Below the pieces are notes generated by a model. The model was not told the DNA's origin. It saw nothing but the letters and a program-made list of their open reading frames with translations, and ran no database searches. This document shows positions 9,496 to 18,243 of a DNA stretch of 64,000 nucleotides, piece after piece. How positions within the stretch are numbered: the stretch's first letter is position 1; each line of letters opens with the position of its first letter. The DNA is from Akkermansiaceae bacterium UBA2381 (GTDB lineage Bacteria; Verrucomicrobiota; Verrucomicrobiia; Verrucomicrobiales; DEV007): assembly GCA_002344215.1 (NCBI GenBank), contig DDSV01000023.1, forward strand, positions 101,089-165,088, read 5' to 3'. A program made the translations under genes and the position numbers.

Positions 9496-9544
9496 GGCCC
9501 GAGCCCGCCCTTGAATCTTGGCCCGTGCGCGTCGACCTTTCGCG

Positions 9545-10672
9545 ATGCCATCCCAGTACATCATGATTGGAGGTTTCCTCGGGGCGGGGAAAACCACGTT
9601 GATTCAGCGCTTCGCACGCTACCTCGATGAGCGGGGCACCCGGGTGGGTCTCATCACCAATGATCAGGGTGCCGGTCTCGTCGATTCGGCGATCGGGCGT
9701 TCGAATCAGTTTCCCGTTGAGGAAATCTCCGGCGGATGTTTTTGCTGTCGTTTCAACTCCCTGATCGACGCCGCCACCACCCTGACCGAAGCGAATCGTC
9801 CCGATGTCTTTCTCGCCGAGCCGGTGGGGAGTTGCACCGATCTGGTCGCCACGGTGAGTCTTCCGCTTCAGAAAATCTACGGCGATGATTACCGGGTCGC
9901 TCCGCTCAGTGTGCTCGTGGATCCCGTCCGGGCCGGACAGATTCTCGGTCTCGCGGAGGGAAGGAAATTTTCCGAGAACGTTCTCTACATTTATCGGAAA
10001 CAGCTCGAAGAGGCCGAGTTCATTGTCGTGAACAAGCTCGATCTTCTCGATGAGACAAAGCGCTCTGAACTCGTTGCCGCCCTCGGCCGGGAGTTTCCTG
10101 AAGCGACGATCTTCGAAGTCTCGGCCCGCGAGGGAACCGGATGCGAAGCCTGGTTTGAAGCGGTCCTGAATGCGGAGATGAACACGAAGCGCTTTCTCGA
10201 AATCGACTACGACCGCTACGGCGAGGGCGAGGCACTCCTCGGCTGGCTCAATGCCACCGTCGAGATCAAGTGCGATGGAAAGGCAGTGGATGAATTTGAC
10301 GGAAATGAGTTGCTCGAATCCCTCGCGATGACGCTCAAGAGCCGACTCGAACAGGCCGGAGCGGAAGTCGCCCATCTCAAGATGACCCTGACGCCGATGG
10401 GAGATCCCTACGAAATTGCCGCGATCAACCTGGTGCGGGGCGATTCGTTGCCCGAGCTATCGCATCGGCTCTATGAACCGCTTGAGGACGGTGAACTGCT
10501 TCTCAATATTCGGGCTGAGGTCGATCCGGCGACTTTGGAGGAGGCGGCGCAGGGAGCGCTGGAGGAGGCGATCGCGGTGGCGCGCGGACTGCTCTTCCGT
10601 ATTGCCCATCTGGAACATTTTCGACCCGGGATGCCGGTTCCGACTCATCGCCTCACGGCGGAAACTGTCTGA
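9545..10672 (+). CDS. CobW/COG0523-family GTPase (metallochaperone-like)
   Basis: P-loop GTPase of the G3E family, whose members insert or traffic metals (Zn, Co, Fe). The Walker A motif GAGKTT is at residues 13-18 and the family metal-binding motif CFCC (C65, C67, C68) is in EEISGGCFCCRF; NKLD follows later as the base-recognition motif. I chose the ATG at 9545 (375 residues); a TTG 27 bases upstream only adds nine residues lacking family similarity. The C-terminal half (about 215 onward) is less typical of COG0523 and may be a separate effector domain. The gene is separated by 9 bases from an ABC permease, so co-transcription is likely, hinting at a link to uptake of a metal chelate or amino acid. 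Confidence 0.88.
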   Translation: MPSQYIMIGGFLGAGKTTLIQRFARYLDERGTRVGLITNDQGAGLVDSAIGRSNQFPVEEISGGCFCCRFNSLIDAATTLTEANRPDVFLAEPVGSCTDLVATVSLPLQKIYGDDYRVAPLSVLVDPVRAGQILGLAEGRKFSENVLYIYRKQLEEAEFIVVNKLDLLDETKRSELVAALGREFPEATIFEVSAREGTGCEAWFEAVLNAEMNTKRFLEIDYDRYGEGEALLGWLNATVEIKCDGKAVDEFDGNELLESLAMTLKSRLEQAGAEVAHLKMTLTPMGDPYEIAAINLVRGDSLPELSHRLYEPLEDGELLLNIRAEVDPATLEEAAQGALEEAIAVARGLLFRIAHLEHFRPGMPVPTHRLTAETV

Positions 10673-10681
10673 TTCACTACC

Positions 10682-11419
10682 GTGTTGAAATATCTCATCA
10701 GCACTGTGGTTTCGGTCGTTCTCCTCACGACCTTCTGTTTTGTTCTCTGGGTGGTCGCTTCCCATGATTACCATTGGGAGGCGATCCGGCCCTACTGGGG
10801 AAATCTGATCTCGGGTTGGTGGGTGACTTTACTCGTTTCAGCGGCAGCCCTCGTCCTCAGCGTCGTGATCGGGGTTCTCCTGACGGGAGGTCAACTCTCC
10901 GGGCACCGTTTACCCTCAGTTCTCTGCCGGATCTTTGTTGAGTTTATTCGCGGCACACCGCTCCTCACCCAGATCCTGATCGGCTATTACCTGATTGCGA
11001 ACTCGGTCGGTTGGGACAGTCGTTTCGGAGTCGGGGTCGTTGTGCTTTCCTGTTTTTCTGCTGCCTACCTTTCAGAGATCTTCCGCGGAGGGATCGAATC
11101 GATTCCGAGATCACAGTGGCTCTCGGCCCGGGCCATCGGGTTTACCGGATGGCAGACCTATCGTTTCGTCGTGATCCCCCAGGCAATCCGCCGGGTCCTT
11201 CCGGCGTCGGCCGGCCAGTTTGCGAATCTCATCAAGGACTCGTCGCTGCTCTTTGTGATCAGCGTGCACGAGTTCACGATGCAGTCCCGCGAGATCAACG
11301 CGAATTCGTATTCCACCTTCGAGGCCTATCTGCCGCTGATCTTCGGCTATTTCCTGCTGACTTTCCCCATCTCCCTCTTGAGCCGTTATCTCGAGAACCG
11401 CTTCCGGTATGAGCATTGA
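10682..11419 (+). CDS. Polar amino acid-type ABC transporter permease
   Basis: Inner-membrane permease of the HisMQ/GltJK family (245 residues, GTG start). Hydrophobic segments include LISTVVSVVLLTTFCFVLWVV, WVTLLVSAAALVLSVVIGVLL and LPLIFGYFLLTFPISLL. The family EAA-like loop that docks on the ATPase is visible as GWQTYRFVVIPQAIRRVLPASAGQFANLIKDSSL, and EFIRGTPLLTQIL is the classic polar amino-acid permease motif. It overlaps the ATPase gene by 11 bases. No periplasmic binding protein is encoded in the cluster, so the substrate cannot be inferred from neighbours. Confidence 0.92.
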   Translation: MLKYLISTVVSVVLLTTFCFVLWVVASHDYHWEAIRPYWGNLISGWWVTLLVSAAALVLSVVIGVLLTGGQLSGHRLPSVLCRIFVEFIRGTPLLTQILIGYYLIANSVGWDSRFGVGVVVLSCFSAAYLSEIFRGGIESIPRSQWLSARAIGFTGWQTYRFVVIPQAIRRVLPASAGQFANLIKDSSLLFVISVHEFTMQSREINANSYSTFEAYLPLIFGYFLLTFPISLLSRYLENRFRYEH

Positions 11420-12143
11420 GATTCAACACCTGAGCCGGCATTACGGAGCGACCCGCGCGGTCGACGGGTTCTCGCTGCAACTCGATGATTCAGTGCAGGT
11501 GCTCGCCCTGATCGGCCCATCGGGGGGCGGCAAATCGACCCTGCTCCGACTTCTCGGCGGTCTTGAGGTTCCGGATTCGGGGACAATCCGTCTGGACGGA
11601 AAGGAACTCCCTCACTCGGAGGATGGCCTCAGGGAATTCCGGAAGAGGAACGGCTTTCTTTTCCAGTCGTTTAATCTTTTTCCCCATCTCTCCGCTCTGG
11701 AGAACATCGTCCTGCCTCTTGTCGAGGTACACGGATGGACACGCGACCGTGCCCGCGACCGGGCGCAGGAGGTCGTGGAACGGTTCGGCATGTCCGCCCA
11801 TCTCGGAAAGATGCCGGCAGAGCTCTCCGGCGGCCAACAGCAGCGCATCGCCCTGGCCAGATCCATGGCGCACGAACCGGCCTTGCTGCTGCTGGACGAA
11901 CCGACCTCCGCGCTCGATCCGGAGATGAAAGCCGAGGTTCTCGATGTGGTGGAGGAACTTTGTCAGGCAGGTCAGCGCATCATTCTTTCTACCCATGAGA
12001 TGGGCTTTGCCCGCAGTTGTGCCGACGAGGTGGTCTTTTTGGCCCGGGGACAGCTGGTTGAGTCGGGGAAAGGGGAAACACTTTTCACCTCACCAAAGAC
12101 GGAGGTGGTGCGTTCCTTTCTCGGCAAAGTGATGAAGTGGTAG
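11409..12143 (+). CDS. Amino acid ABC transporter ATP-binding protein (GlnQ-like)
   Basis: ATPase energising the adjacent permease. Walker A GPSGGGKST (36-44), signature LSGGQQQRIALA, Walker B ALLLLDEPTSALDPE and switch histidine in STHEMGFA are all intact; length (244 residues) matches GlnQ/HisP. Its start lies within the end of the permease gene (11-base overlap), indicating translational coupling. The orphan importer pair lacks a substrate-binding protein. Confidence 0.93.
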   Translation: MSIEIQHLSRHYGATRAVDGFSLQLDDSVQVLALIGPSGGGKSTLLRLLGGLEVPDSGTIRLDGKELPHSEDGLREFRKRNGFLFQSFNLFPHLSALENIVLPLVEVHGWTRDRARDRAQEVVERFGMSAHLGKMPAELSGGQQQRIALARSMAHEPALLLLDEPTSALDPEMKAEVLDVVEELCQAGQRIILSTHEMGFARSCADEVVFLARGQLVESGKGETLFTSPKTEVVRSFLGKVMKW

Positions 12144-12183
12144 GACGTCTTTTTTCCCTCTTCCCTTCGTATCATTCCGAACC

Positions 12184-12633
12184 ATGATTACCGAGATCCT
12201 GATCCGCTATCTCCACTTCGTTTCGATCTTTGTCGTGTTTGCGGCGGTTCTTGGACAGCACCTGATCTTGCGCGGAACGATCACCCGGGCCCGGGTCGCG
12301 GTCGCGCAACGCTTCGATATCGCCTATGCGATCTCCGTTGTGCTGGTGCTGGCGACGGGGCTTGCGCAGTGGTTATGGATCGGCAAGCCGGCCGCCTTCT
12401 ATTCCTCGAATCCCGTGTTCCACACCAAACTCACCCTTTTTCTGATCATTGGGATTGTCTCGATTTACCCGAGTGTGTTTCTCGGGAAAAACCGGAAGGG
12501 AGAGCAGAGCGAGGAAGTCGTAATTCCATCCGCCCTCGTCTGGAGTGTTAGGGTTGAGTTGCTGCTCCTCCTCTTGTTGCCGCTTTTGGCGACGCTCATG
12601 GCAAAGGGGATCGGTATTCCGGTGGTGGACTGA
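12184..12633 (+). CDS. DUF2214-like membrane protein
   Basis: 149-residue integral membrane protein with about four transmembrane helices (segments beginning LIRYLHFVSIFVVFAAVLGQ, YAISVVLVLATGLAQWLW, LTLFLIIGIVSIYPSVFL and LLLLLLLPLLATLMA). The pattern of RYLHFVSIF, the GLAQWLW turn and KLTLFLIIG with a conserved charged patch resembles DUF2214 / YgjV-like small membrane proteins of unknown function. It follows the ABC ATPase by 40 bases and precedes the hydrolase by 3, so it is probably in the same operon. Confidence 0.7.
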   Translation: MITEILIRYLHFVSIFVVFAAVLGQHLILRGTITRARVAVAQRFDIAYAISVVLVLATGLAQWLWIGKPAAFYSSNPVFHTKLTLFLIIGIVSIYPSVFLGKNRKGEQSEEVVIPSALVWSVRVELLLLLLLPLLATLMAKGIGIPVVD

Positions 12634-12636
12634 ACC

Positions 12637-13530
12637 ATGGCACGCAGAGTATTTGGCGGCCTTTCGGAACTGGTGAGCTACGACAAAGCGATTTCGCATT
12701 TGCCGCCGGGAGACCTTGTCGAGATTGAGGGGCAACGAATCCATGTAAGGGTGTCAGGTGAGGGGCCCACCCTCATTCTCCTGCATGGATTCATGGCCTC
12801 GGCCTACACTTTCCGGGAGATCATTCCAGTCCTCCAGGACTCCTTCCGGGTGGTCTCGATTGATCTCAACGGATTCGGTTATACGGAGCGTCCCAAGTCC
12901 GCCCGGGCCTACCGGATCCAGGATCAAGCAGACCTCATTGTTCGGGTCATGGAAAAAATCGGTCTGCCTCCAGGCATTATTGTCGGGCACTCCTACGGCG
13001 GCATGGTCGCCTCAGTCATCGCGGTCCGTCATCCTGATTCCGTTCAGAAACTGATCCTCGTAAGCCCGCCCTCGGGCTTTGATCGCCTTCCCTGGTATCT
13101 TCACAGCCGCATCGGGCAGGAATTGCTTTACCTGCTATGTCGCCGGGTGGTTTCCAATCCGAAAAGATATAAAGCACTCTCGAGCCGGGCTTTTTTCAGG
13201 GAGGGGATCTTGACCGATGAGGTGTCCGAGACCTACCGGAATCAGTTGCTCATCGAGGGGGCACGATCTTCCTTTTTCGGGATCATGGAGGCCCTCATGG
13301 CCGGAGAGTTTCCCGGTATCGACTTTCGGGATCTTGAACATCCGGCCCTGGTCCTCGCCGGAGAACAGGATGCGGTCGTCCGATTAGAGAGCTGCCGTTC
13401 GCTGGCGGCAAAGTTTCGTCGGGGCAGGCTTGAGGTCATACCCGACTGCGGTCATTCCGCTTTCGAGGAGCGACCGGACGAGGTGATTGAGGCGATCCGG
13501 CGGTTTTATGGTGAAATGTCTCAGGATTGA
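12637..13530 (+). CDS. Alpha/beta hydrolase
   Basis: 297-residue alpha/beta hydrolase fold enzyme. The oxyanion region is LILLHGFMAS (HGF), the nucleophile elbow is GHSYGG (S119), the acidic residue is probably D in AGEQDAVV and the base is His in PDCGHSAFEE. No signal peptide, so it is likely cytoplasmic. Closest in pattern to esterases / C-C hydrolases of the MhpC type; the real substrate cannot be read from the sequence. It starts 3 bases after the preceding membrane protein and appears to end the operon. Confidence 0.88.
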   Translation: MARRVFGGLSELVSYDKAISHLPPGDLVEIEGQRIHVRVSGEGPTLILLHGFMASAYTFREIIPVLQDSFRVVSIDLNGFGYTERPKSARAYRIQDQADLIVRVMEKIGLPPGIIVGHSYGGMVASVIAVRHPDSVQKLILVSPPSGFDRLPWYLHSRIGQELLYLLCRRVVSNPKRYKALSSRAFFREGILTDEVSETYRNQLLIEGARSSFFGIMEALMAGEFPGIDFRDLEHPALVLAGEQDAVVRLESCRSLAAKFRRGRLEVIPDCGHSAFEERPDEVIEAIRRFYGEMSQD

Positions 13531-13628
13531 GTTTAGCGGGTTATCGGTTCCTGGAGCGAACAAGGTTGGCTGGAATGCTTAACCCCCTTGTTCGGGAGGC
13601 GATAATGAGCCGGCTCAATAAGTTCCTG

Positions 13629-13707
13629 TGTAGCTGGCCTCTGTGAGGCCGGATTGAATGTTCAACATTCGAGTTCGCCCAATCCGGGGTCAAAGACCCC
13701 GGCTACA
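13629..13707. repeat. Structured palindromic intergenic element (REP-like)
   Basis: Between convergent genes. Outer ends TGTAGC and GCTACA are complementary, and CCGGATTG pairs with CAATCCGG further in. The arms contain their own hairpins: GGCCTC-tgt-GAGGCC on the left, GGGGTC-aaa-GACCCC on the right, and GAATGTT-c-AACATTC in the centre. The left arm (24 bases) recurs identically at 21112-21135. This looks like a dispersed, REP/BIME-like element. Confidence 0.7.
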
Positions 13708-13731
13708 TTCAATCTGCCTCTCTTCTTTCTC

Positions 13732-14442
13732 TCAATTCCCCCGTTTCCCTGAGTAAGTCTCGATCACATTGATGAGGTGCAGACCGGTCGGAGTCGGGCG
13801 GATCGCCGGGTCGAAGAGGATGTCGTTCATCGTCCGGCGGTAGTAGAGATCATTGTTCTTTTCAGCGGGAATGATTCCGCCTCCTTTGAAGGCGGCGCCG
13901 GCGAAGAGTCCGCCCGCATTTGAATAGACGAGGATGGGTGACTTGATCGTCATTGTATCGACGTTGGCATTTTCACCGGCGGGCCCGGCAGTGGCCGCGA
14001 CATCAACTCCGACGTTGATACTGCCTCCGAGGAGCGGCTTCAGCGCGCTTTCGTTCATCAGGAGAAAGATGAGGTCGGTTTCCTGGGCTCCAATCTGAAG
14101 GCCGTAGCTCCCCTCCGCAGAGGAGATGAAGGCCGGAGCACTCCAGGTTCCGGTTTGCTGGTTGCGAATGAGGGCGACTCCGTTCCCTGCCTCACCGCCC
14201 ACGATGAGGCCGGCTTTGAATTTGTGCAGGATGATAATCCCGTGAGCGCGGGAAATGAGATCCGCTGGGATGCGTTTGTCCGGTTCCGCCTGCATCTCGA
14301 TGAAACGTTCGGCCGCACGACGGATGCGGATGTCCAGTTTCTCCGCTGACTTTTCGAATGGGCCGGCGGAGACGAAACCTCTGGTGCTGGTGAGGACCAT
14401 CAACACGAGGGCGGCGTTGCGAAGGGAGGAAGCGATATTCAT
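13732..14442 (-). CDS. SYLF-domain (Ysc84/DUF500) secreted lipid-binding-like protein
   Basis: Secreted SYLF/Ysc84-type protein, a family that binds phosphoinositides in eukaryotes and whose bacterial role is unknown. Start chosen at the second methionine, giving a signal peptide MNIASSLRNAALVLMVLTSTRGFVSA; the longer form adds 11 residues. Family landmarks: IPADLISRAHGIIILHKFKAGLIVGGEAGNGV, then GTWSAPAFISSAEGSYGLQIGAQETDLIFLLMN, and a C-terminal YSNAGGLFAGAAFKGG. About 236 residues, normal for the family. Divergently oriented to the gene at 14607 across an AT-rich 160-base spacer. Confidence 0.88.
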   Translation of the reverse strand: MNIASSLRNAALVLMVLTSTRGFVSAGPFEKSAEKLDIRIRRAAERFIEMQAEPDKRIPADLISRAHGIIILHKFKAGLIVGGEAGNGVALIRNQQTGTWSAPAFISSAEGSYGLQIGAQETDLIFLLMNESALKPLLGGSINVGVDVAATAGPAGENANVDTMTIKSPILVYSNAGGLFAGAAFKGGGIIPAEKNNDLYYRRTMNDILFDPAIRPTPTGLHLINVIETYSGKRGN

Positions 14443-14606
14443 GGAGGGAGGGGGAGGGTTCAGGATCTCTTTCAAGGGGGAAATCCGTTCTACTACTGAA
14501 CGGATTATCCGTAAAAATTATTAGTTAATCAAATTAAAGTAAATACGAAATTGATTGCAATTATGATAATTGAGTCTCATGATGACTACAACAAGACACC
14601 CTGCCT

Positions 14607-15317
14607 ATGAAAACGCTCCCTTTTGTCTGGCTCATTGTGATGACTTCCAGTGGCCTTTTTGCCAATTCCCTGGAGCAGGTGGCGCGAACCCAGGAGAGAA
14701 CCCTGAACGACCTTATTCGTGAACTTCCGGTGCTCTCGATCTCACGGGAGACAGAACTCCGCAGGCTGAGCGCGATACAGGAGCTGCTCTATCTTCACGA
14801 GTTGAGAATGCGGGGCGAGGGACTTCCGCCGGAGATGGCGTCGGCCTTTTCTGAGAATTACACCGCAATTCTTTCGGCTCTCGTCGAGGATCGCATCACG
14901 GAAGACTTCGGCCGTGAGCTCCTCTCGATCCATCGCCAGTTACTGGAGCGAACTCATCTCTGGATGGGCAAGAAGATTCGCGATGAGCATTATCCCGCCG
15001 AGCTGCTGGAGAATCTCGCCTTCTTTCTCAGCGATCTTCAAGACAAGGCGGCTCCGCTTCTTGAGGTCCCTCCCGCAGTGAGGACTCCGGTAGTCAATGG
15101 ATACCAGGCCTGGGTCGGTGAGCTACTTGCCTGGGGATGTGAGTGCGGAAACCTCAGCCCCGGGGACCTTTCACACATTCGGGTGAAAACCGATGAGCTG
15201 GAGCGTTTCGAGGGCTACTACAAGGCGGACGGCGTCATGCAGCCCTACGAGCGGGAACAGCTCCATGGACGCTTTCTTAATCTCACCCGCGAAACGATCG
15301 AGATTCTGGGCCGGTGA
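14607..15317 (+). CDS. Secreted helical protein of unknown function
   Basis: 236 residues with a signal peptide (MKTLPFVWLIVMTSSGLFA). The mature part is predicted largely helical from its heptad-like Leu/Glu/Arg pattern. A C-terminal segment KADGVMQPYEREQLHGRFLNLTRETI has the Asp-rich-loop-then-helix pattern seen in some secreted PVC proteins. I do not recognise a family. It has three cysteines, two close together in GCECG. Its neighbours (SYLF and a PepSY-like small protein) are also exported. Confidence 0.6.
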   Translation: MKTLPFVWLIVMTSSGLFANSLEQVARTQERTLNDLIRELPVLSISRETELRRLSAIQELLYLHELRMRGEGLPPEMASAFSENYTAILSALVEDRITEDFGRELLSIHRQLLERTHLWMGKKIRDEHYPAELLENLAFFLSDLQDKAAPLLEVPPAVRTPVVNGYQAWVGELLAWGCECGNLSPGDLSHIRVKTDELERFEGYYKADGVMQPYEREQLHGRFLNLTRETIEILGR

Positions 15318-15344
15318 TCCGGCAGTCTCAGGTTCAGGAGAGGA

Positions 15345-15638
15345 TTATTTGACGGCACGCTTGTAGTTGCCGTCCATCGTCACCCGGAGTCCGAACTCCT
15401 TGCGCCCCTCCGTCTGGGCATCAAAGGGGGCCGACCACAAAACCTCCCAGTGTTCAGGAGCTCCGAGCCCTCCTTTTTTGAAAAGGATCTGGGAGATGTA
15501 AACGGTTGCGTCGAGGCCGCGGGCCACAAGGTCCGCCTGCGCGATGGTGGCGGCATCCGCAGCACTTAGGGCGGGAGCGGCCGCGAGAGGAGAGAGCAGC
15601 GAACAGAACAGGAGGGCGGCGAGAATGAGCGATTTCAT
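15345..15638 (-). CDS. Small secreted PepSY-like protein
   Basis: 97 residues with a clear signal peptide (MKSLILAALLFCSLLSPLAAA). The mature part (ATIAQADLVARGL ... HWEVLWSAPFDAQTEGRKEFGLRVTMDGNYKRAV) has the helix, then W-x-V strand, then x-V-x-M-D-G strand pattern of a single PepSY-type unit. It is converging with the gene ending at 15317. No catalytic residues; function unknown. Confidence 0.55.
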   Translation of the reverse strand: MKSLILAALLFCSLLSPLAAAPALSAADAATIAQADLVARGLDATVYISQILFKKGGLGAPEHWEVLWSAPFDAQTEGRKEFGLRVTMDGNYKRAVK

Positions 15639-15770
15639 AGGGGAAGAGAGGCTGGCACTGTGTCCCAGAGTAATGCGACACCCCCGAATTCGTCAACGAA
15701 CATGATAACCACCGCGAAAAGATTTTCGGGGGCTTGATTCCGGGGGCAAGGCTCGGTATGTCTTCGGGAT

Positions 15771-16760
15771 ATGAGTGAAATTCCCGAAAGCTTCGTGACC
15801 GCCGATGGAGGTCATTTCCCCTCAGTCGGACTGGGAACCTGGAAGATCCCCGATGCGGTCCTCCCCGACCTGATTCCAGCGGCGGTCGACCTCGGCTACC
15901 GGCACTTCGATTGCGCCTGTGACTATGGAAATGAGCAGGCCGTCGGAGCGGGCTTGAAAAAAGCGATCGCATCAGGAGCCTGTCAGCGGGACGACCTCTG
16001 GATCACCTCGAAGCTCTGGAACACCTATCACCATCCCGATCACGTTCGCGCCGCCTGCGAGAAAAATCTCTCCGACCTGGGGCTCGACGAACTCGATCTT
16101 TATCTGATCCATTTCCCTGTCACTCTCGCGCACGTACCCATCGAAAAGCGTTATCCTCCCGGCTGGTTTTTCGATCCGGAGGCCGAGAACCCGGCCATGA
16201 AACCGGCCAGAGTACCGGTCGCCGATACCTGGGGCGCGATGGAGGGCCTCGTCGAGGCAGGGCTCGTGAAGCGAATCGGGGTCTGCAACTTCGGCACGGC
16301 TCTCATTCGCGATCTGCAATCCTATGCACGGATCCAGCCTTCAGTCCTGCAGGTTGAGATGCACCCCTACCTGACCCAGCAGCGACTTCTGCGTTTTTGT
16401 CAGGAGGAAAAGATCGTCGTGACCGCCTTTTCTCCTTTCGGCGCAAGTTCCTACGTGCCGCTGAACATGGCCGGGGCCAACGAGTCCGTCCTCGACGATC
16501 CCGAAGTGATTTCCATCGCCGGGGCGAAGGGCAAATCCCCCGGCCAGATCGTCCTGAGATGGGCGGTGCAACGCGGCACCGTGACCATTCCGAAGACCTC
16601 GACCGTCGCCCACCTCAAAGACAACATCGAGATCTTCGACTTCGACTTGAGTGATGCGGAAATGACCCGGATCGACCGGCTCGATCGCAACCGGCGCTTT
16701 AATGATCCGGCTGAATTCGGCGAGGCCGCCTTTAACACCTTTTATCCGATATTTGATTAA
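15771..16760 (+). CDS. Aldo/keto reductase
   Basis: NAD(P)H-dependent TIM-barrel oxidoreductase reducing aldehydes or ketones, including sugars. The catalytic tetrad is complete: D47 (GYRHFDCAC), Y52 (DYGNE), K81 (WITSKLWN) and H114 (YLIHFPV). The C-terminal cofactor segment IPKTSTVAHLKDNIEIFDF is present. At 329 residues it has normal length. The sequence resembles eukaryote-type xylose reductase / AKR2-5 members, but substrate cannot be fixed. Its stop overlaps the stop of the convergent MFS gene by 4 bases, so the two are on opposite strands with no intergenic terminator. Confidence 0.93.
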   Translation: MSEIPESFVTADGGHFPSVGLGTWKIPDAVLPDLIPAAVDLGYRHFDCACDYGNEQAVGAGLKKAIASGACQRDDLWITSKLWNTYHHPDHVRAACEKNLSDLGLDELDLYLIHFPVTLAHVPIEKRYPPGWFFDPEAENPAMKPARVPVADTWGAMEGLVEAGLVKRIGVCNFGTALIRDLQSYARIQPSVLQVEMHPYLTQQRLLRFCQEEKIVVTAFSPFGASSYVPLNMAGANESVLDDPEVISIAGAKGKSPGQIVLRWAVQRGTVTIPKTSTVAHLKDNIEIFDFDLSDAEMTRIDRLDRNRRFNDPAEFGEAAFNTFYPIFD

Positions 16761-18049
16761 GCGGCCTCCTCCATCCTGTCCTCGGCGTTGAACCCGAGGC
16801 AGAATAGACCCGAGAGCACAAATGCGACCGCGCAGAAGATCAGTCCCTCGCTCCAGTCACCATTGCGATCGAGGGATCTGATCACGACGGGCAGCACCCA
16901 GATGCCGATGGCGGCACCCATGTTGCCCCACATGTTCGCCCAGCCGAAAAGCGGCGGGGTGTGTTTGCCGCACATCTCCTGAAGCCCCGCCCAGAGCGCG
17001 GGCAAACCGAAGTCGGTGGAGAAGGCGGCCATGCCGAAGGCGACCATGAGCGCCCAGGGGTTGTCGAGGGTCATCGCGATCACAAAAAAGATCGCCGCGA
17101 GAAATCGTGACCCTGCCAGAGGGATGATGCGCCCGAGGCGGACGCCCCACTTTCGCAGACAGGCATCGGTGAAAAATCCTCCGACGATGAGCCCGAGTAT
17201 CCCGATGGAGAGGGCGAGGGTGTTGATCGTTTCGGCCAGTGACTTCTCGACGCCCTTCACCTCGATGAGATATTTTGAAAGCGAAACCGCGAGGAAGGCC
17301 CAGCCCAGGTTGGTGAAAAACTGCGCCCCCGAATTCATCCAGAGGCTGCGATGGGTCAGGGCGATGCGCCAGGGGAAGACGTAGCTTTTGTTCCCCCCGG
17401 TTGATGTCTCAAGGGGACGTCCCGCATTGAGGAGAGCCAACTCGGCCGGATTGACCGAGGGATGATCCTTCGGCTGTTCGCGGAAGACTCTCCAGAAAAA
17501 GAGGGCGAAGACAACCCCGGCGGCTCCATAGATCCAGCCTGCCCAGCGCCAGTCTCCGAACCCGACGATGACGGTCACGGTCAGCCAGGGTGCAATTGCT
17601 CCGCCAACCCGACCTCCCAGGGAAACGACACTGCTGGTGAAACCCCGCTTCGACCACTCCGACCACCGGGCGAGGAGTCCGCTGCTGATCGGGTAGGCTC
17701 CCGCTTCGGCGAGGCCGCAGCCGACCCGGGCGAGGAGCAGAGAGATCGCACCCGTCGCAAATCCGGTCAGCACAGTGAAGGTCGACCAGAGCACGATGTA
17801 AACCGACATCAGCGACCTCGCCCCGAAGCGGACCGCGAGATATCCCGCTGGCAACTGGCCCAGGGCGTAGGCGGCGAAGAAGGCGCCCTTGATCCATCCG
17901 TCCATCACCGGGTCGAGGGGGATGTCCTCCTTGAACGAATCCGAGTTCATGATCGCCGCCATACAGATGCGGTCGAGATACATGAGAAAGGCCGCGGCGG
18001 TGGTGGCGGCAAGAATCCAGTGGCGGACGGCAGTGGGGCGTTCGGTCAT
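16757..18049 (-). CDS. MFS transporter, anion:cation symporter-like
   Basis: Twelve-helix major facilitator of the ACS type (ExuT/GudP relatives importing sugar acids such as hexuronates). The first helix and loop LAATTAAAFLMYLDRICMAAIM fits this group (canonical LDRxxL), and YLAVRFGARSL fills the MFS loop 2-3 motif. I prefer the ATG at 18049 (MTERPTAV, 430 residues); an ATG five codons upstream at 18064 is also possible. The tail-to-tail arrangement with the aldo/keto reductase suggests sugar or sugar-acid use, but this is inference from context only. Confidence 0.88.
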   Translation of the reverse strand: MTERPTAVRHWILAATTAAAFLMYLDRICMAAIMNSDSFKEDIPLDPVMDGWIKGAFFAAYALGQLPAGYLAVRFGARSLMSVYIVLWSTFTVLTGFATGAISLLLARVGCGLAEAGAYPISSGLLARWSEWSKRGFTSSVVSLGGRVGGAIAPWLTVTVIVGFGDWRWAGWIYGAAGVVFALFFWRVFREQPKDHPSVNPAELALLNAGRPLETSTGGNKSYVFPWRIALTHRSLWMNSGAQFFTNLGWAFLAVSLSKYLIEVKGVEKSLAETINTLALSIGILGLIVGGFFTDACLRKWGVRLGRIIPLAGSRFLAAIFFVIAMTLDNPWALMVAFGMAAFSTDFGLPALWAGLQEMCGKHTPPLFGWANMWGNMGAAIGIWVLPVVIRSLDRNGDWSEGLIFCAVAFVLSGLFCLGFNAEDRMEEAA

Positions 18050-18243
18050 GCGGGTAGGCGGCATCGTGACGCTTTTGGCTCCCGGGGGTCAACCATGATT
18101 CCCCGGAAAGGATGGCGTCATTGGGGGGATTGGACGGCTGACCCTGCGTCATGGAACGAGGCGAGATCGGACCCACCGTAATCTGCCTCGGCATTTGTGA
18201 CCCCGTAAGAAAATGCTACAGGTGAATTCCCGCGAAATTCTCA

